The notes under the pieces are model-generated. The model did no database searches, was not told where the DNA came from, and was given only the letters and a program-made list of their open reading frames with translations. A DNA stretch of 64,000 bases. Origin: an uncultured Bulleidia sp. (GTDB lineage: Bacteria; Bacillota_I; Bacilli_A; Erysipelotrichales; Erysipelotrichaceae). Below, piece after piece: positions 1 through 7,889 of the stretch. Positions within the stretch are counted from its first letter, which is position 1, and every line of letters starts with the position of its first letter. Where the stretch lies: assembly GCA_934754415.1 (NCBI GenBank), contig CAKVIS010000002.1, forward strand, positions 43,280 through 107,279, in the 5' to 3' direction. Position numbers and translations under genes: made by a program.

Positions 1-359
1 AAGTATACAGCATGATGTTGTACAATAGCCTGCTTTACTTCAGGGCTTCTTTTTCCTTTCCCAAGCATGCCCTTCAGCCCTCTTTCCAGTAATGAAGGGG
101 TATAGGCATCCATTCTGCTGGAAGTAGTTGGACCTGCACTGCCTATGGCACAACCAGGTTTATTTGGAGTAGGTCCCACATAATAAATCATCTGTCCTTC
201 CAGTTCAAAAGGCAGTGGTTTACCGGAAGTAATACATTCCAGAAGACGTTTATGTGCAGCATCTCTGGCTGTATACATCGTTCCGCTGAGCAACACATAT
301 TCTCCTGCCTTCAAAGTGGAGATATCTTCGTCAGATAAAGGTAATTGTACTCTTTTCAT
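1..359 (-). CDS. Class I fumarate hydratase, beta subunit (partial, cut by window edge)
   Basis: First 119 codons of the C-terminal (beta) component of a two-subunit iron-sulfur fumarase/tartrate dehydratase, which interconverts fumarate and malate. The segment SGTMYTARDAAHKRL near residue 25 and the Gly-rich NKPGCAIGSAGPTTS stretch near residue 70 are typical of the beta family. The ATG follows the alpha stop codon with no spacing, so the two are translationally coupled. The gene runs off the left edge; the rest of the product is not visible. A tartrate dehydratase is not excluded, since the two enzymes are hard to separate by sequence. Confidence 0.9.
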   Translation of the reverse strand, partial: MKRVQLPLSDEDISTLKAGEYVLLSGTMYTARDAAHKRLLECITSGKPLPFELEGQMIYYVGPTPNKPGCAIGSAGPTTSSRMDAYTPSLLERGLKGMLGKGKRSPEVKQAIVQHHAVY

Positions 360-1199
360 TTAAAACACCAGCCTTTCATGTCTGCAGGCATGACAACATA
401 TATTTACAGCTACAGGTAATCCTGCAATATGTGTCGGGAAGGATTCAATCTGCACTTTCAGTACTGTTGTCTTACCATGCAGCCCCATAGGACCTATCTT
501 AAGTTCATTTGCCTGTTGTGTCAGTTCTTCTTCTAAACGAGCATACTCAGGATCTGGATGGGATTGTTCCAGTGATCTTAATAATGCTTTTTTGGATAAG
601 CAGGCACAATAGTCAAATGTACCACCTATACCCACTCCAACAACCATTGGCGGACAGGCATTGGGACCTGCAAGGCGTATGGTTTCCAGCACAAAATCCT
701 TCACACCCTGTACTCCCTGAGCAGGTTTTAACATAGCAACACGAGACATGTTTTCAGATCCAAAACCTTTAGCCATCAGCTCTATTTCCAAAGGACCCGT
801 TTCTTTAAAGGTATAATAAATAATTGCAGGGGTATTGGTACGTGTATTCACTCTTTTAAACAATGGATCATCCACCACACTGGCACGCAGATAATAGTCT
901 TTATATCCATCTTCTACCCCAAGCTGAATAGCTTCTTCTAATGCACCACCTTCTATATGCACTTCCTGACTTAAGTGTACATAGGCAATGACCATGCCTG
1001 TATCCTGACAGATAGGAATCTGTTCATTTTCAGCAATTTCAGCATTGTCCAGCAACATATTCACAGCAGTTCTGGAAATGCCATCTTCATTTTCCTTTGC
1101 TTTCTTTAAAGCAGCAAGAATGTCCTCATGGTAAACCATGGTCATTTTCCCACATGCTTCCTTCACTTTTTCGCGAACTTCTGACACTTTAACATTCAT
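360..1199 (-). CDS. Class I fumarate hydratase, alpha subunit
   Basis: 279-residue alpha component of heterodimeric [4Fe-4S] fumarase (or L-tartrate dehydratase). Cysteines that could bind the cluster are C64 in PICQDTGM, the Cys in PNACPPMVVG and those in FDYCACLSKK. Length matches stand-alone alpha subunits. It lies between an XRE regulator, whose stop codon is separated from this ATG by a single T, and the beta subunit, giving a regulator-alpha-beta operon. Role inferred: C4-dicarboxylate interconversion in an anaerobe. No other citric acid cycle gene is in the window. Fumarase is preferred over tartrate dehydratase only because it is the commoner activity. Confidence 0.9.
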   Translation of the reverse strand: MNVKVSEVREKVKEACGKMTMVYHEDILAALKKAKENEDGISRTAVNMLLDNAEIAENEQIPICQDTGMVIAYVHLSQEVHIEGGALEEAIQLGVEDGYKDYYLRASVVDDPLFKRVNTRTNTPAIIYYTFKETGPLEIELMAKGFGSENMSRVAMLKPAQGVQGVKDFVLETIRLAGPNACPPMVVGVGIGGTFDYCACLSKKALLRSLEQSHPDPEYARLEEELTQQANELKIGPMGLHGKTTVLKVQIESFPTHIAGLPVAVNICCHACRHERLVF

Positions 1200-1200
1200 A

Positions 1201-1545
1201 TTATTCCAAGCGCTCCTTTATCAAACGATGAATTACCTCTCTTCCAAAATCTGTCAGATTTTGAATATATCTTAACAGCTCCACATCTTCTGCAGTGATA
1301 TCATCCATCACAGAGAAAAAGGAAATCGGCACTTTAAAATGCTGAGCTAAAAGATGCAGATGATGAACTGAAGGCTCTGCCTTACAGTTTTCATACCTTG
1401 AAATCGTCCGGTAATTGATATGAATATCCTCTGCCAGCTCTTTCTGTGTAATATGCTCATCATGTCGTAATTCTTTCAGTTTACTTGCAAAAAAATCTTG
1501 TTCTTCTATAGAACTATACTTGTGGGATTTCTTATCGGTTCCCAT
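1201..1545 (-). CDS. XRE-family HTH transcriptional regulator
   Basis: 114 residues. An N-terminal helix-turn-helix of the Cro/C1 type covers about residues 20-75 (ITQKELAEDIHINYRTISRYE). It is followed by a short helical tail (about 80-114) with no recognisable ligand domain. A good AAGGAG site precedes the ATG. The gene is first in an operon with the fumarase subunits: stop codon TAA, one T, then the fumarase ATG. That arrangement suggests it controls this operon and perhaps itself, which is inference. The intergenic region upstream is shared with divergent htpG. Confidence 0.85.
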   Translation of the reverse strand: MGTDKKSHKYSSIEEQDFFASKLKELRHDEHITQKELAEDIHINYRTISRYENCKAEPSVHHLHLLAQHFKVPISFFSVMDDITAEDVELLRYIQNLTDFGREVIHRLIKERLE

Positions 1546-1643
1546 GATATTTTCTCCTTTTTTCTTGAATATTATTGATTATCTGCAGGATCATTAATAT
1601 ACGATTAATTATAGAGTATTTCTATATTTTTGACCATATGAAT

Positions 1644-1672
1644 TTGCAATCTCTGCATCAGAGTGCTAATAT
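1644..1672 (+). promoter_or_regulatory. Predicted sigma-A promoter of htpG
   Basis: A -35 box TTGCAA (1644-1649) and a -10 box TAATAT (1667-1672) are separated by 17 bases. The -10 lies inside an extra CIRCE-type half site at 1661-1669, and the full CIRCE covers the expected start of transcription. Confidence 0.6.
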
Positions 1673-1675
1673 GTA

Positions 1676-1702
1676 TTAGCAGTCAGAACACTCGAGTGCT
1701 AA
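1676..1702 (+). promoter_or_regulatory. CIRCE operator (HrcA binding site) upstream of htpG
   Basis: TTAGCAGTC (1676-1684), nine bases, GAGTGCTAA (1694-1702): one mismatch to the CIRCE inverted repeat TTAGCACTC-N9-GAGTGCTAA. It ends directly against the ribosome-binding site AAGGAGG. A further exact half site GAGTGCTAA lies at 1661-1669. The family role is known: HrcA binds CIRCE and represses heat-shock genes. HrcA control of htpG is inferred from the site. Confidence 0.88.
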
Positions 1703-1717
1703 AAGGAGGCAAACTAT

Positions 1718-3613
1718 ATGGCTAAGAAACAGTTTAAAGCTGAATCAAAAAAACTATTAGAAATGATGATCAATTCGATCTACACCAATAAAGAAATCTT
1801 TTTAAGAGAACTGATTTCCAATGCAAGTGATGCTTTGGATAAACGTCATTATCTCTCTATCCGTGAACCGGAAAAATATCCAGTCAGCTCTCAGGATCTC
1901 AAAATCACTATCACAAGAAATAAAGACGCAAGACAGCTGATCATCGAAGATACCGGTATCGGTATGACCGGTGAAGAAATGGAAAAAAACCTGGGTACTA
2001 TTGCAAAATCAGGCTCTGCTGAATTCAGAGAAGCCATGGATAAAGCCCATGATGACATTGATATCATCGGACAGTTCGGTGTAGGCTTCTACAGTGCCTT
2101 TATGGTTGCGGACAGAATTCTTGTAGAATCCAAGAGTGCTACAGACCCTCAGGCTTATTCCTGGAGTTCTTCAGGTGAAGATGGATATATTCTTTCCAAG
2201 ATTGATAAAGACTCCATTGGTACACGTATCACATTAAACCTGAAAGCTGATACAGAAGAAGAAACCTATTCTGAATATCTTGAAGAATATACCATTCGCA
2301 ATCTGATTAAGAAGTACAGTGATTATGTACGTTATCCTATTGAAATGGAATGCGAAAAATCCATTCCCGATCCAACTGACAAGGAAAAAACCATCACCAC
2401 TACAGAAATGGAAACCTTGAACAGTATGGTTCCATTATGGAAGAAACCAAAGAGCAAGATTACACAGGAAGAATATAACGAGTTCTATAAAGCAAAATTC
2501 AACGACTGGGAAGATCCTCAGAAAGTTATTCATTACAACGTTGAAGGTACCGCTTCCTATACAGCTCTGTTATTCATCCCTTCCAAGACTCCATACAATT
2601 TCTATTACTCTGATTTTGAACCAGGATTAAAGCTATACTCCAAAGGTGTATTCATCCTGGATAAAGCAAAAGATCTTGTACCTGATTACTATCGTTTCGT
2701 TACAGGCCTTGTGGACAGTGATGATCTCAACCTGAATATTTCAAGAGAAATCCTGCAGCAGGACAGACAGGTAAAAGCCATTGCAAAATCCATAGAAACA
2801 AAGATTCACAAAGCACTGGAAGAAATGCTGAGTAAGGACAGAGAAGGCTATGAAAAGTTCTTTGACAACTTTGGTCTGAACCTCAAATATGGTGTGTACA
2901 AAGACTATGGCATGAACAAAGAGAAACTTCAGGATCTTATCTTATTCAAGTCCAGCAAGGAAGATAAATATGTCACACTGCAGGAATATGTAGATAACAT
3001 GAAAGAAGACCAGAAAGCTATTTACTATGCATGTGGTTCTTCCATTGAAGAAATCAAACGTAATCCTGTATTAAAGAAATTACAGGATAAAGGATATGAA
3101 GTATTGTACTTCCTGGATGAAAGAGATGAATTCTTCTCCGGTATTCTGAATTCCTACAAAGATAAACCTTTCAAGAGTATCAATAAGGGTGATCTTGACC
3201 TGGACAGCGAAGAAGAAAAGAAGGCTATTGAAGAAAAGACAGAGGAAAATAAGGATCTGCTGAGTGCTATGAAAGAAGCTCTTGGTGAAAAAGTAAAAGA
3301 GGTCCGTATTTCTTCCCGTCTGAAAGATGACCCTGTCATTATCGTGTCTGATGACGGTGTTTCTCTGGAAATGGAAAAATACATGTCTCAGGATCCTATG
3401 AATCATGGTGTTAAAGCCAACAAGATTCTGGAGATCAATCCAAATCACCCTATTTTCAAAGTCTTGCAGGAAGAGGCTTCCAATACTGAAACCTTAAAAG
3501 ATTACAGCGAAGTACTGTATGACCAGGCATTACTGATTCAGGGTTTACCTATCGAAGATCCAGTTACCTATTCCAGAAAGATTACAGACCTTCTTATCAA
3601 AGCAAGCAAATGA
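1718..3613 (+). CDS. htpG: Molecular chaperone HtpG (Hsp90)
   Basis: 631-residue Hsp90 chaperone, full length. The N-terminal GHKL ATPase shows LISNASDALDK (about residue 34), the DTGIGM motif (about 80) and GQFGVGFYSAF (about 120), which form the ATP pocket and lid. A middle domain and a C-terminal dimerisation domain follow, without the eukaryotic MEEVD tail, as expected in bacteria. It acts in the cytoplasm on client-protein folding under stress. It is monocistronic, closed by a strong terminator, and preceded by a near-perfect CIRCE, so heat-inducible HrcA control is likely. Confidence 0.97.
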   Translation: MAKKQFKAESKKLLEMMINSIYTNKEIFLRELISNASDALDKRHYLSIREPEKYPVSSQDLKITITRNKDARQLIIEDTGIGMTGEEMEKNLGTIAKSGSAEFREAMDKAHDDIDIIGQFGVGFYSAFMVADRILVESKSATDPQAYSWSSSGEDGYILSKIDKDSIGTRITLNLKADTEEETYSEYLEEYTIRNLIKKYSDYVRYPIEMECEKSIPDPTDKEKTITTTEMETLNSMVPLWKKPKSKITQEEYNEFYKAKFNDWEDPQKVIHYNVEGTASYTALLFIPSKTPYNFYYSDFEPGLKLYSKGVFILDKAKDLVPDYYRFVTGLVDSDDLNLNISREILQQDRQVKAIAKSIETKIHKALEEMLSKDREGYEKFFDNFGLNLKYGVYKDYGMNKEKLQDLILFKSSKEDKYVTLQEYVDNMKEDQKAIYYACGSSIEEIKRNPVLKKLQDKGYEVLYFLDERDEFFSGILNSYKDKPFKSINKGDLDLDSEEEKKAIEEKTEENKDLLSAMKEALGEKVKEVRISSRLKDDPVIIVSDDGVSLEMEKYMSQDPMNHGVKANKILEINPNHPIFKVLQEEASNTETLKDYSEVLYDQALLIQGLPIEDPVTYSRKITDLLIKASK

Positions 3614-3619
3614 AAAATT

Positions 3620-3647
3620 AACCACAGAAGTCTTCTGTGGTTTTTTA
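3620..3647 (+). terminator. Rho-independent terminator of htpG (probably bidirectional)
   Basis: An eleven-base stem (AACCACAGAAG paired with CTTCTGTGGTT, two central bases shared in the loop) is followed by TTTTTT. On the minus strand the same stem is followed by an AT-rich run, so it could also end the exporter gene that converges from the right. Confidence 0.85.
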
Positions 3648-3697
3648 TATGGCTTATAAAAAAACGGAACAATTTTACAATCATTCCGAACACATAA

Positions 3698-4561
3698 TTA
3701 TTTTCTGGAAAACAGTTTTTCTACAGGCAATTGTGCTGCTAATACTGCCCCGAAAGTCAATGCACAACCTATCAGTTCTCTTACACTCATCACCTGATGC
3801 AATAACAGAAATCCTCCTATTGCCGCAAATACAGATTCCAGTGACATTAACAGAGAGGCAATCGTTGGATCTGTATCTTTCTGTCCTATAATCTGCAATG
3901 TGTATCCTGCACCACTGGACAAAATCCCTGCATATAGCACAGGTCCAAGAGCCTGTACTATAGAGGACAGTTCAGGTTTTTCAAAAATAAACATTGGAAT
4001 TGTGCATAATAAACCTGCCACATAGAACTGAATACAGCTCATGCGTATCCCGTCTACTTTAGAAGAAAAGTGATCTATAGTCAGTATATGGAATGCAAAT
4101 CCTACAGCACATAGCAGCACAAACGTGTCTCCTTTAGAAAAAGAAATGGATTCGTTCATACACAGAAAATACAAACCAGCAACACTCATTGCAACACAGA
4201 GCCCGATTTTTTTCGAAATCTTTTTTCCGAGAAAAACTGAAAGCAAAGGGACAAACACAACATACAGTGCAGTAATAAATCCCGCTTTTCCTACAGTAGT
4301 GTATACAACTCCCACCTGCTGTAACATAGAGGCAGCGCCAAGACAAAGACCACAGGCAATTCCACCTTTCCATAAAATTTTTGACTCGCACGGGGTCTTT
4401 TTAAACAATGGCAGGATACAGGTTAAAGTCAGTCCTGCAATATAACTTCTGAGACATGTAAACGTCCATGGCCCTATGACATCCATCGCAACACTCTGTG
4501 CTACAAATGCCATACCCCATATACATGCTGTAAGTAATAATAAGATACTTCCTTTTTTCAT
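3698..4561 (-). CDS. EamA/DMT-family transporter
   Basis: About 287 residues with ten hydrophobic segments in two EamA halves, the architecture of drug/metabolite exporters. The first half begins LLLLTACIWGMAFVAQS, a typical DMT start. I place the start at the internal ATG (MKKGSIL...) because a TATAAT box lies only nine bases upstream of it; an in-frame start six codons earlier is possible. It would sit in the membrane and export a small metabolite or amino acid; the substrate cannot be read from sequence. It follows a small membrane protein gene on the same strand. Confidence 0.85.
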   Translation of the reverse strand: MKKGSILLLLTACIWGMAFVAQSVAMDVIGPWTFTCLRSYIAGLTLTCILPLFKKTPCESKILWKGGIACGLCLGAASMLQQVGVVYTTVGKAGFITALYVVFVPLLSVFLGKKISKKIGLCVAMSVAGLYFLCMNESISFSKGDTFVLLCAVGFAFHILTIDHFSSKVDGIRMSCIQFYVAGLLCTIPMFIFEKPELSSIVQALGPVLYAGILSSGAGYTLQIIGQKDTDPTIASLLMSLESVFAAIGGFLLLHQVMSVRELIGCALTFGAVLAAQLPVEKLFSRK

Positions 4562-4583
4562 ACAGCAACAATTATACACAATC

Positions 4584-5060
4584 TCACTTTATATGAGAAC
4601 AGAGTTCTTTTCCCCTTTCAAATTCAAACACTGTATTTCTTGCAATATCCATACAGAGAATCGGAAAAAAGAAAACTGTAACCATCTGTAATCCTTCTAT
4701 AAAGTGAAACAGACAGGATATTCCCATAAGAACTGCAGCAAATACCAGCATAAATTTTCTGTTTCTCTGTACCACCAGATTATTGTGACTCACCCAGAGA
4801 CTCTGTGCAAAACTTACAGAAACACCAAGCAAAATCAGTTTTACGTCCACTGTTAAAAGACACATGATTATTTCCAGAGACAGAATAATTATCATCTGCT
4901 TTGTCATCACTTCCTCTTCACTTTTTCTTACCATCAAAAGTGCAAACAAAATATCCAGTATTGCCATCATACTTTCCAGCAAAGTATTTTGCTGAAGATA
5001 TGCCCCGGCCGTTAAAAATGCAAGACTGATATGTAATCTGTATCTATTTGTATATGTCAT
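4584..5060 (-). CDS. Small integral membrane protein, unknown function
   Basis: 158 residues, mostly hydrophobic, with about five predicted membrane helices (around residues 10-40, 50-70, 74-88, 100-117 and 124-137). Short charged ends end in a Glu/Arg/Lys-rich tail. I do not recognise a family. A GGAG site precedes the ATG. It lies just upstream of the EamA exporter on the same strand, so the two may be co-transcribed, although the exporter also has its own likely -10 box at the junction. Confidence 0.7.
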   Translation of the reverse strand: MTYTNRYRLHISLAFLTAGAYLQQNTLLESMMAILDILFALLMVRKSEEEVMTKQMIIILSLEIIMCLLTVDVKLILLGVSVSFAQSLWVSHNNLVVQRNRKFMLVFAAVLMGISCLFHFIEGLQMVTVFFFPILCMDIARNTVFEFERGKELCSHIK

Positions 5061-5101
5061 AGGTTTCTCCTTCTTTCTGCAGTCAGTATATAGAGAGAAG
5101 C

Positions 5102-5130
5102 TTTATTTGGTGTACATATACGTGTACAAT
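5102..5130 (+). promoter_or_regulatory. Promoter with paired TGTACA motifs upstream of WYL regulator gene
   Basis: TGTACA occurs at 5111-5116 and again at 5123-5128, six bases apart; each is itself a palindrome. The second copy overlaps a -10-like TACAAT (5125-5130), with TTTATT (5102-5107) 17 bases upstream as a weak -35. The placement suits an operator for autoregulation, which is inference. Confidence 0.45.
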
Positions 5131-5157
5131 AAATAAAAAATAAGGGGAAAATCACCT

Positions 5158-6144
5158 ATGATCAACAGCAGTCTTACCACTTTAAAAATACTGTATTATT
5201 TACAGACAGAAAGCAGTCCTGAAGAAGCAGTCACCACTGCAGATATTCTGGAATATCTGAAAACACAGGGCATACAGGCAGACAGACGTTTCGTTTATAA
5301 AACCATAGACAACCTGATTGAAACAGGATATCCCATCCAGAAAGTTCATGCCAATTATACCTATGCCTGTTATTATGCTCCTGTATTGCAGACTGCCGAA
5401 GCTTTCTTTCTTTTAGATGCAATAGAGAGCAGTCCTTGTCTTACAGCCGAAGATAAGACCATGATTCAGAAAAAACTTATTACTGCTCTACCAAGTGATC
5501 AGCAGGCTTATTTACCTAAAATGGCAGGCTCTTCTTCCTCCAGTACAAATTCCCTGGTATTACTGACAATTCGTACAATACTTTCTGCTATTCACCAACA
5601 GAAAGTGATTTCCTTTCTGTACTTTGACTATAATCTGCAGAAAAAGAAAAAGTATCGTAAAAACGGTATCAGATATAAGGTATTCCCACAGACCATTGTC
5701 AGTGACAGAGGTAAGTTTTATTGTATCGGCTATTCCCTGGAAGATAACTTACTCAAGACATACAGACTGGACAAAATGGATGTTATTCATATACTGGATA
5801 TATCCTTCAAGATGGAGCAGTCATTTGATCTAGACTCCTTCATGCACAATACATTCCACATGTATTCCTCCAAAGCAACCAGTATACTGGCAAAATTTGA
5901 TATCTCTCTTTTACCTGTGGTCTATGACAACTTTGGTCTGGATATACTGATTACACAAAGTGATGAAACCTCTTTTACTGCAGGTATTTCCACTGCCATT
6001 ACACCAGAAGTTATTGGATGGTTCTTAAAAAACTCTGCCCATTGTACTGTATACAAACCTCAGCAGCTGAAGGATAATATGATTGCTACAGCAAGAATCA
6101 TTCTTCAAAAATACAAGGAGGAAGATACTGATGAATACTATTGA
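5158..6144 (+). CDS. WYL-domain transcriptional regulator
   Basis: 328 residues. An N-terminal winged helix-turn-helix (about 5-65, with RRFVYKTIDNLIETGYPI) is followed by a central WYL domain (about 135-225: VISFLYFDYN..., then FYCIGYS and TYRLDKMD) and a WCX-like C-terminal part. WYL proteins are ligand-responsive regulators, some of which bind nucleic acids or nucleotides. The preceding ATG has an AAGGGG site. Its 3' end overlaps the sirtuin gene by 14 bases, so the two are translationally coupled and probably functionally linked. Confidence 0.88.
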   Translation: MINSSLTTLKILYYLQTESSPEEAVTTADILEYLKTQGIQADRRFVYKTIDNLIETGYPIQKVHANYTYACYYAPVLQTAEAFFLLDAIESSPCLTAEDKTMIQKKLITALPSDQQAYLPKMAGSSSSSTNSLVLLTIRTILSAIHQQKVISFLYFDYNLQKKKKYRKNGIRYKVFPQTIVSDRGKFYCIGYSLEDNLLKTYRLDKMDVIHILDISFKMEQSFDLDSFMHNTFHMYSSKATSILAKFDISLLPVVYDNFGLDILITQSDETSFTAGISTAITPEVIGWFLKNSAHCTVYKPQQLKDNMIATARIILQKYKEEDTDEYY

Positions 6145-6853
6145 TGCATTACAGAAAATTATCGATAACGGAAAAAGAATCGTCTTCTTTACAGGGGCTG
6201 GTGTTTCTACAGACAGCGGCATTCCTGATTTCAGGAGTCAGGATGGTCTTTACCACACAAAATATGCCTATCCACCGGAAGAAATCCTTTCTCATACCTT
6301 CTTTATGCATTCCACAGAAGAGTTTTACCGTTTTTACAGAGATAAAATGCTGTACCCGGATGTACAGCCTAATTACGTACATACCTTTATCGCAAAACTG
6401 GAGGAGATGGGGAAATCTCTGGGGGTAGTCACACAGAATATTGACGGACTTCACCAGAAAGCCGGAAGCAAACATGTGTATGAATTACATGGTTCTGTGT
6501 CCAGAAACTATTGTACAAAATGTCATCACTTCTATGATGAATCCTATATTTTGAACACCTCAGGCATCCCAAAATGCCCATCATGCGGTGGTATCATCAA
6601 ACCGGATGTAGTACTGTATGAAGAGCCTTTAAACAATGAGGTTGTTACCAAAGCAGTAGAAACCATACAGAAAGCAGATGTTCTGATTGTTATGGGCACT
6701 TCTCTTGTGGTGTATCCTGCAGCTGGTCTGATTCGTTATTTCTACGGAGATAAACTGGTATTGATCAATAAAGATGCCACTCCTTATGACAACATGGCAG
6801 ATCTTGCCATTCACTCTTCATTCAGTGCAATTCTTCCAAAAATCAAACTCTGA
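6131..6853 (+). CDS. cobB: NAD-dependent protein deacylase, sirtuin family (CobB-like)
   Basis: 240 residues. Shows the sirtuin signature: GAGVSTDSGIPDFRS (about 22-36) for NAD binding, TQNIDGLHQKAG (about 100) with catalytic His in ELHGSV (about 120), and a zinc ribbon formed by YCTKC and KCPSCGG. It removes acyl groups from protein lysines using NAD. The start was placed at the ATG behind AAGGAGG, inside the end of the WYL gene, rather than an earlier in-frame ATG. It has no defence-type fusion domain, so it is a conventional deacylase. Confidence 0.93.
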   Translation: MNTIDALQKIIDNGKRIVFFTGAGVSTDSGIPDFRSQDGLYHTKYAYPPEEILSHTFFMHSTEEFYRFYRDKMLYPDVQPNYVHTFIAKLEEMGKSLGVVTQNIDGLHQKAGSKHVYELHGSVSRNYCTKCHHFYDESYILNTSGIPKCPSCGGIIKPDVVLYEEPLNNEVVTKAVETIQKADVLIVMGTSLVVYPAAGLIRYFYGDKLVLINKDATPYDNMADLAIHSSFSAILPKIKL

Positions 6854-6855
6854 AA

Positions 6856-6886
6856 AAAGAACAGGTTATCGATTGACCTGTTCTTT
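6856..6886. terminator. Bidirectional terminator between convergent cobB and carD-like genes
   Basis: Perfect 11-base stem AAAGAACAGGT / ACCTGTTCTTT with A-rich and T-rich flanks on both sides. It overlaps the last codons and stop of the gene on the minus strand. Confidence 0.85.
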
Positions 6887-7366
6887 AAAATATTGTTCTG
6901 CTTCTTCGTAAGAGATATTCAGGCTTGCTGCGATCTCATTAAACAGATATTTTTCAGCTTTATGCAGATATTCATCATCAATGGAAGCTGTTCGTTTATT
7001 CTGTGCAATACGCTGTTGATTACGCTGATAAGAAGTTTTGATAATCCGCACAAGATCTTCAAGACTGTCAGAGTTCAGCAGGTTGGAATACTGACTCTTA
7101 AGATTGGAGGTTTTGCTTTCTACCGGTTCCTGATTCTTAATAGCTTCTATCAGATCCTGTATTTCCTCTTTTGTAATCATATCTCTTAAATGTCCGCCTT
7201 TATCAGAAATCGGAACCTGCATTTTTACAGAGCCATCAGGATTTGCAAAAGGAACAAGTACATAACACTTTTCTTTTGTGAAATCACTTTTAGCGATACG
7301 TATAACTCTGCAGACTTCTCTTCGATAAACTAACAAATCTCCTTTTTTATACAATTTTTGTGCCAT
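6866..7366 (-). CDS. CarD-like transcriptional regulator (CdnL/TRCF-RID domain)
   Basis: 166 residues. The N-terminal 60 residues (YKKGDLLVYRREVCRVIRI, CYVLVPF) match the RNA-polymerase-interaction domain shared by CarD/CdnL and the Mfd repair factor. The rest is helical with conserved-looking LVRIIKTSYQRNQQR and AEKYLFNEIAASL blocks, as in CarD C-terminal domains that contact promoter DNA. CarD proteins stabilise open promoter complexes. The start was set at the ATG behind AAGGTG, ten codons inside a longer frame. It converges on cobB with a shared terminator. Confidence 0.85.
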   Translation of the reverse strand: MAQKLYKKGDLLVYRREVCRVIRIAKSDFTKEKCYVLVPFANPDGSVKMQVPISDKGGHLRDMITKEEIQDLIEAIKNQEPVESKTSNLKSQYSNLLNSDSLEDLVRIIKTSYQRNQQRIAQNKRTASIDDEYLHKAEKYLFNEIAASLNISYEEAEQYFKEQVNR

Positions 7367-7430
7367 GATTTCACCTTCTTTCGATACGTTAATCATATCA
7401 CAAATTCATCTTTTTTTCACATGTTGCGTT

Positions 7431-7877
7431 TTATAAGAGAAAGCCATGGGCATCAGCAGGTTTACCCGCAACAGCACACCCGTCTATCACAGAGCATATA
7501 TACAGTACAATCGGTATAATTCCTGTCCATCCCAGTAACACTGTCATCAGAATATATTTTCTGCCTCTTGCAATATCACCGGCATAGAAATACTGAAAAC
7601 CGAAAATTCCAAATACAAGAGCAAGCAGAAGATATACCCATTTATTAATCTGTCTTGTTCCTGTCTGTTTCTCTTCTTCAAAAGTGGAATCGATGGTATT
7701 CCCCTCTTTTTCCACAAACACATCAGAAGAAGCAGAGGAAGTATACACTTTTACAACATCTCCTACAGATGGTAAAAAACGGAAACAGGATAATGGATAT
7801 GTAGTAAATGTAGATTTTGCTTCATCCGCAACAATGACAGTACCTTTTTGTGTGTCAATATCTTTAATCACCAGCAT
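7431..7877 (-). CDS. TM2-domain membrane protein
   Basis: 148 residues. The C-terminal TM2 domain (about 78-140) has two membrane helices around the DxF-type turn region (FGIFGFQYFYAGDIARGRKYI). The N-terminal 70 residues are soluble and beta-rich (GDVVKVYTSS) and are not recognised. TM2 proteins have no settled biochemical role in bacteria. It lies 12 bases after the RlmI-like gene and 64 bases before the CarD-like gene on the same strand, so the three may form one transcript. Confidence 0.8.
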   Translation of the reverse strand: MLVIKDIDTQKGTVIVADEAKSTFTTYPLSCFRFLPSVGDVVKVYTSSASSDVFVEKEGNTIDSTFEEEKQTGTRQINKWVYLLLALVFGIFGFQYFYAGDIARGRKYILMTVLLGWTGIIPIVLYICSVIDGCAVAGKPADAHGFLL

Positions 7878-7889
7878 ATGCTCACCCTC

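Noticed and set aside
3080..3448. Open frames on the minus strand inside htpG
   Set aside because: They lie wholly within a well-conserved Hsp90 gene, have no ribosome-binding site and no recognisable protein content.
6131..6853. Sirtuin as a defence NADase
   Set aside because: Length, zinc ribbon and the TQNIDGLH and HG motifs fit an ordinary CobB deacylase without fused domains.
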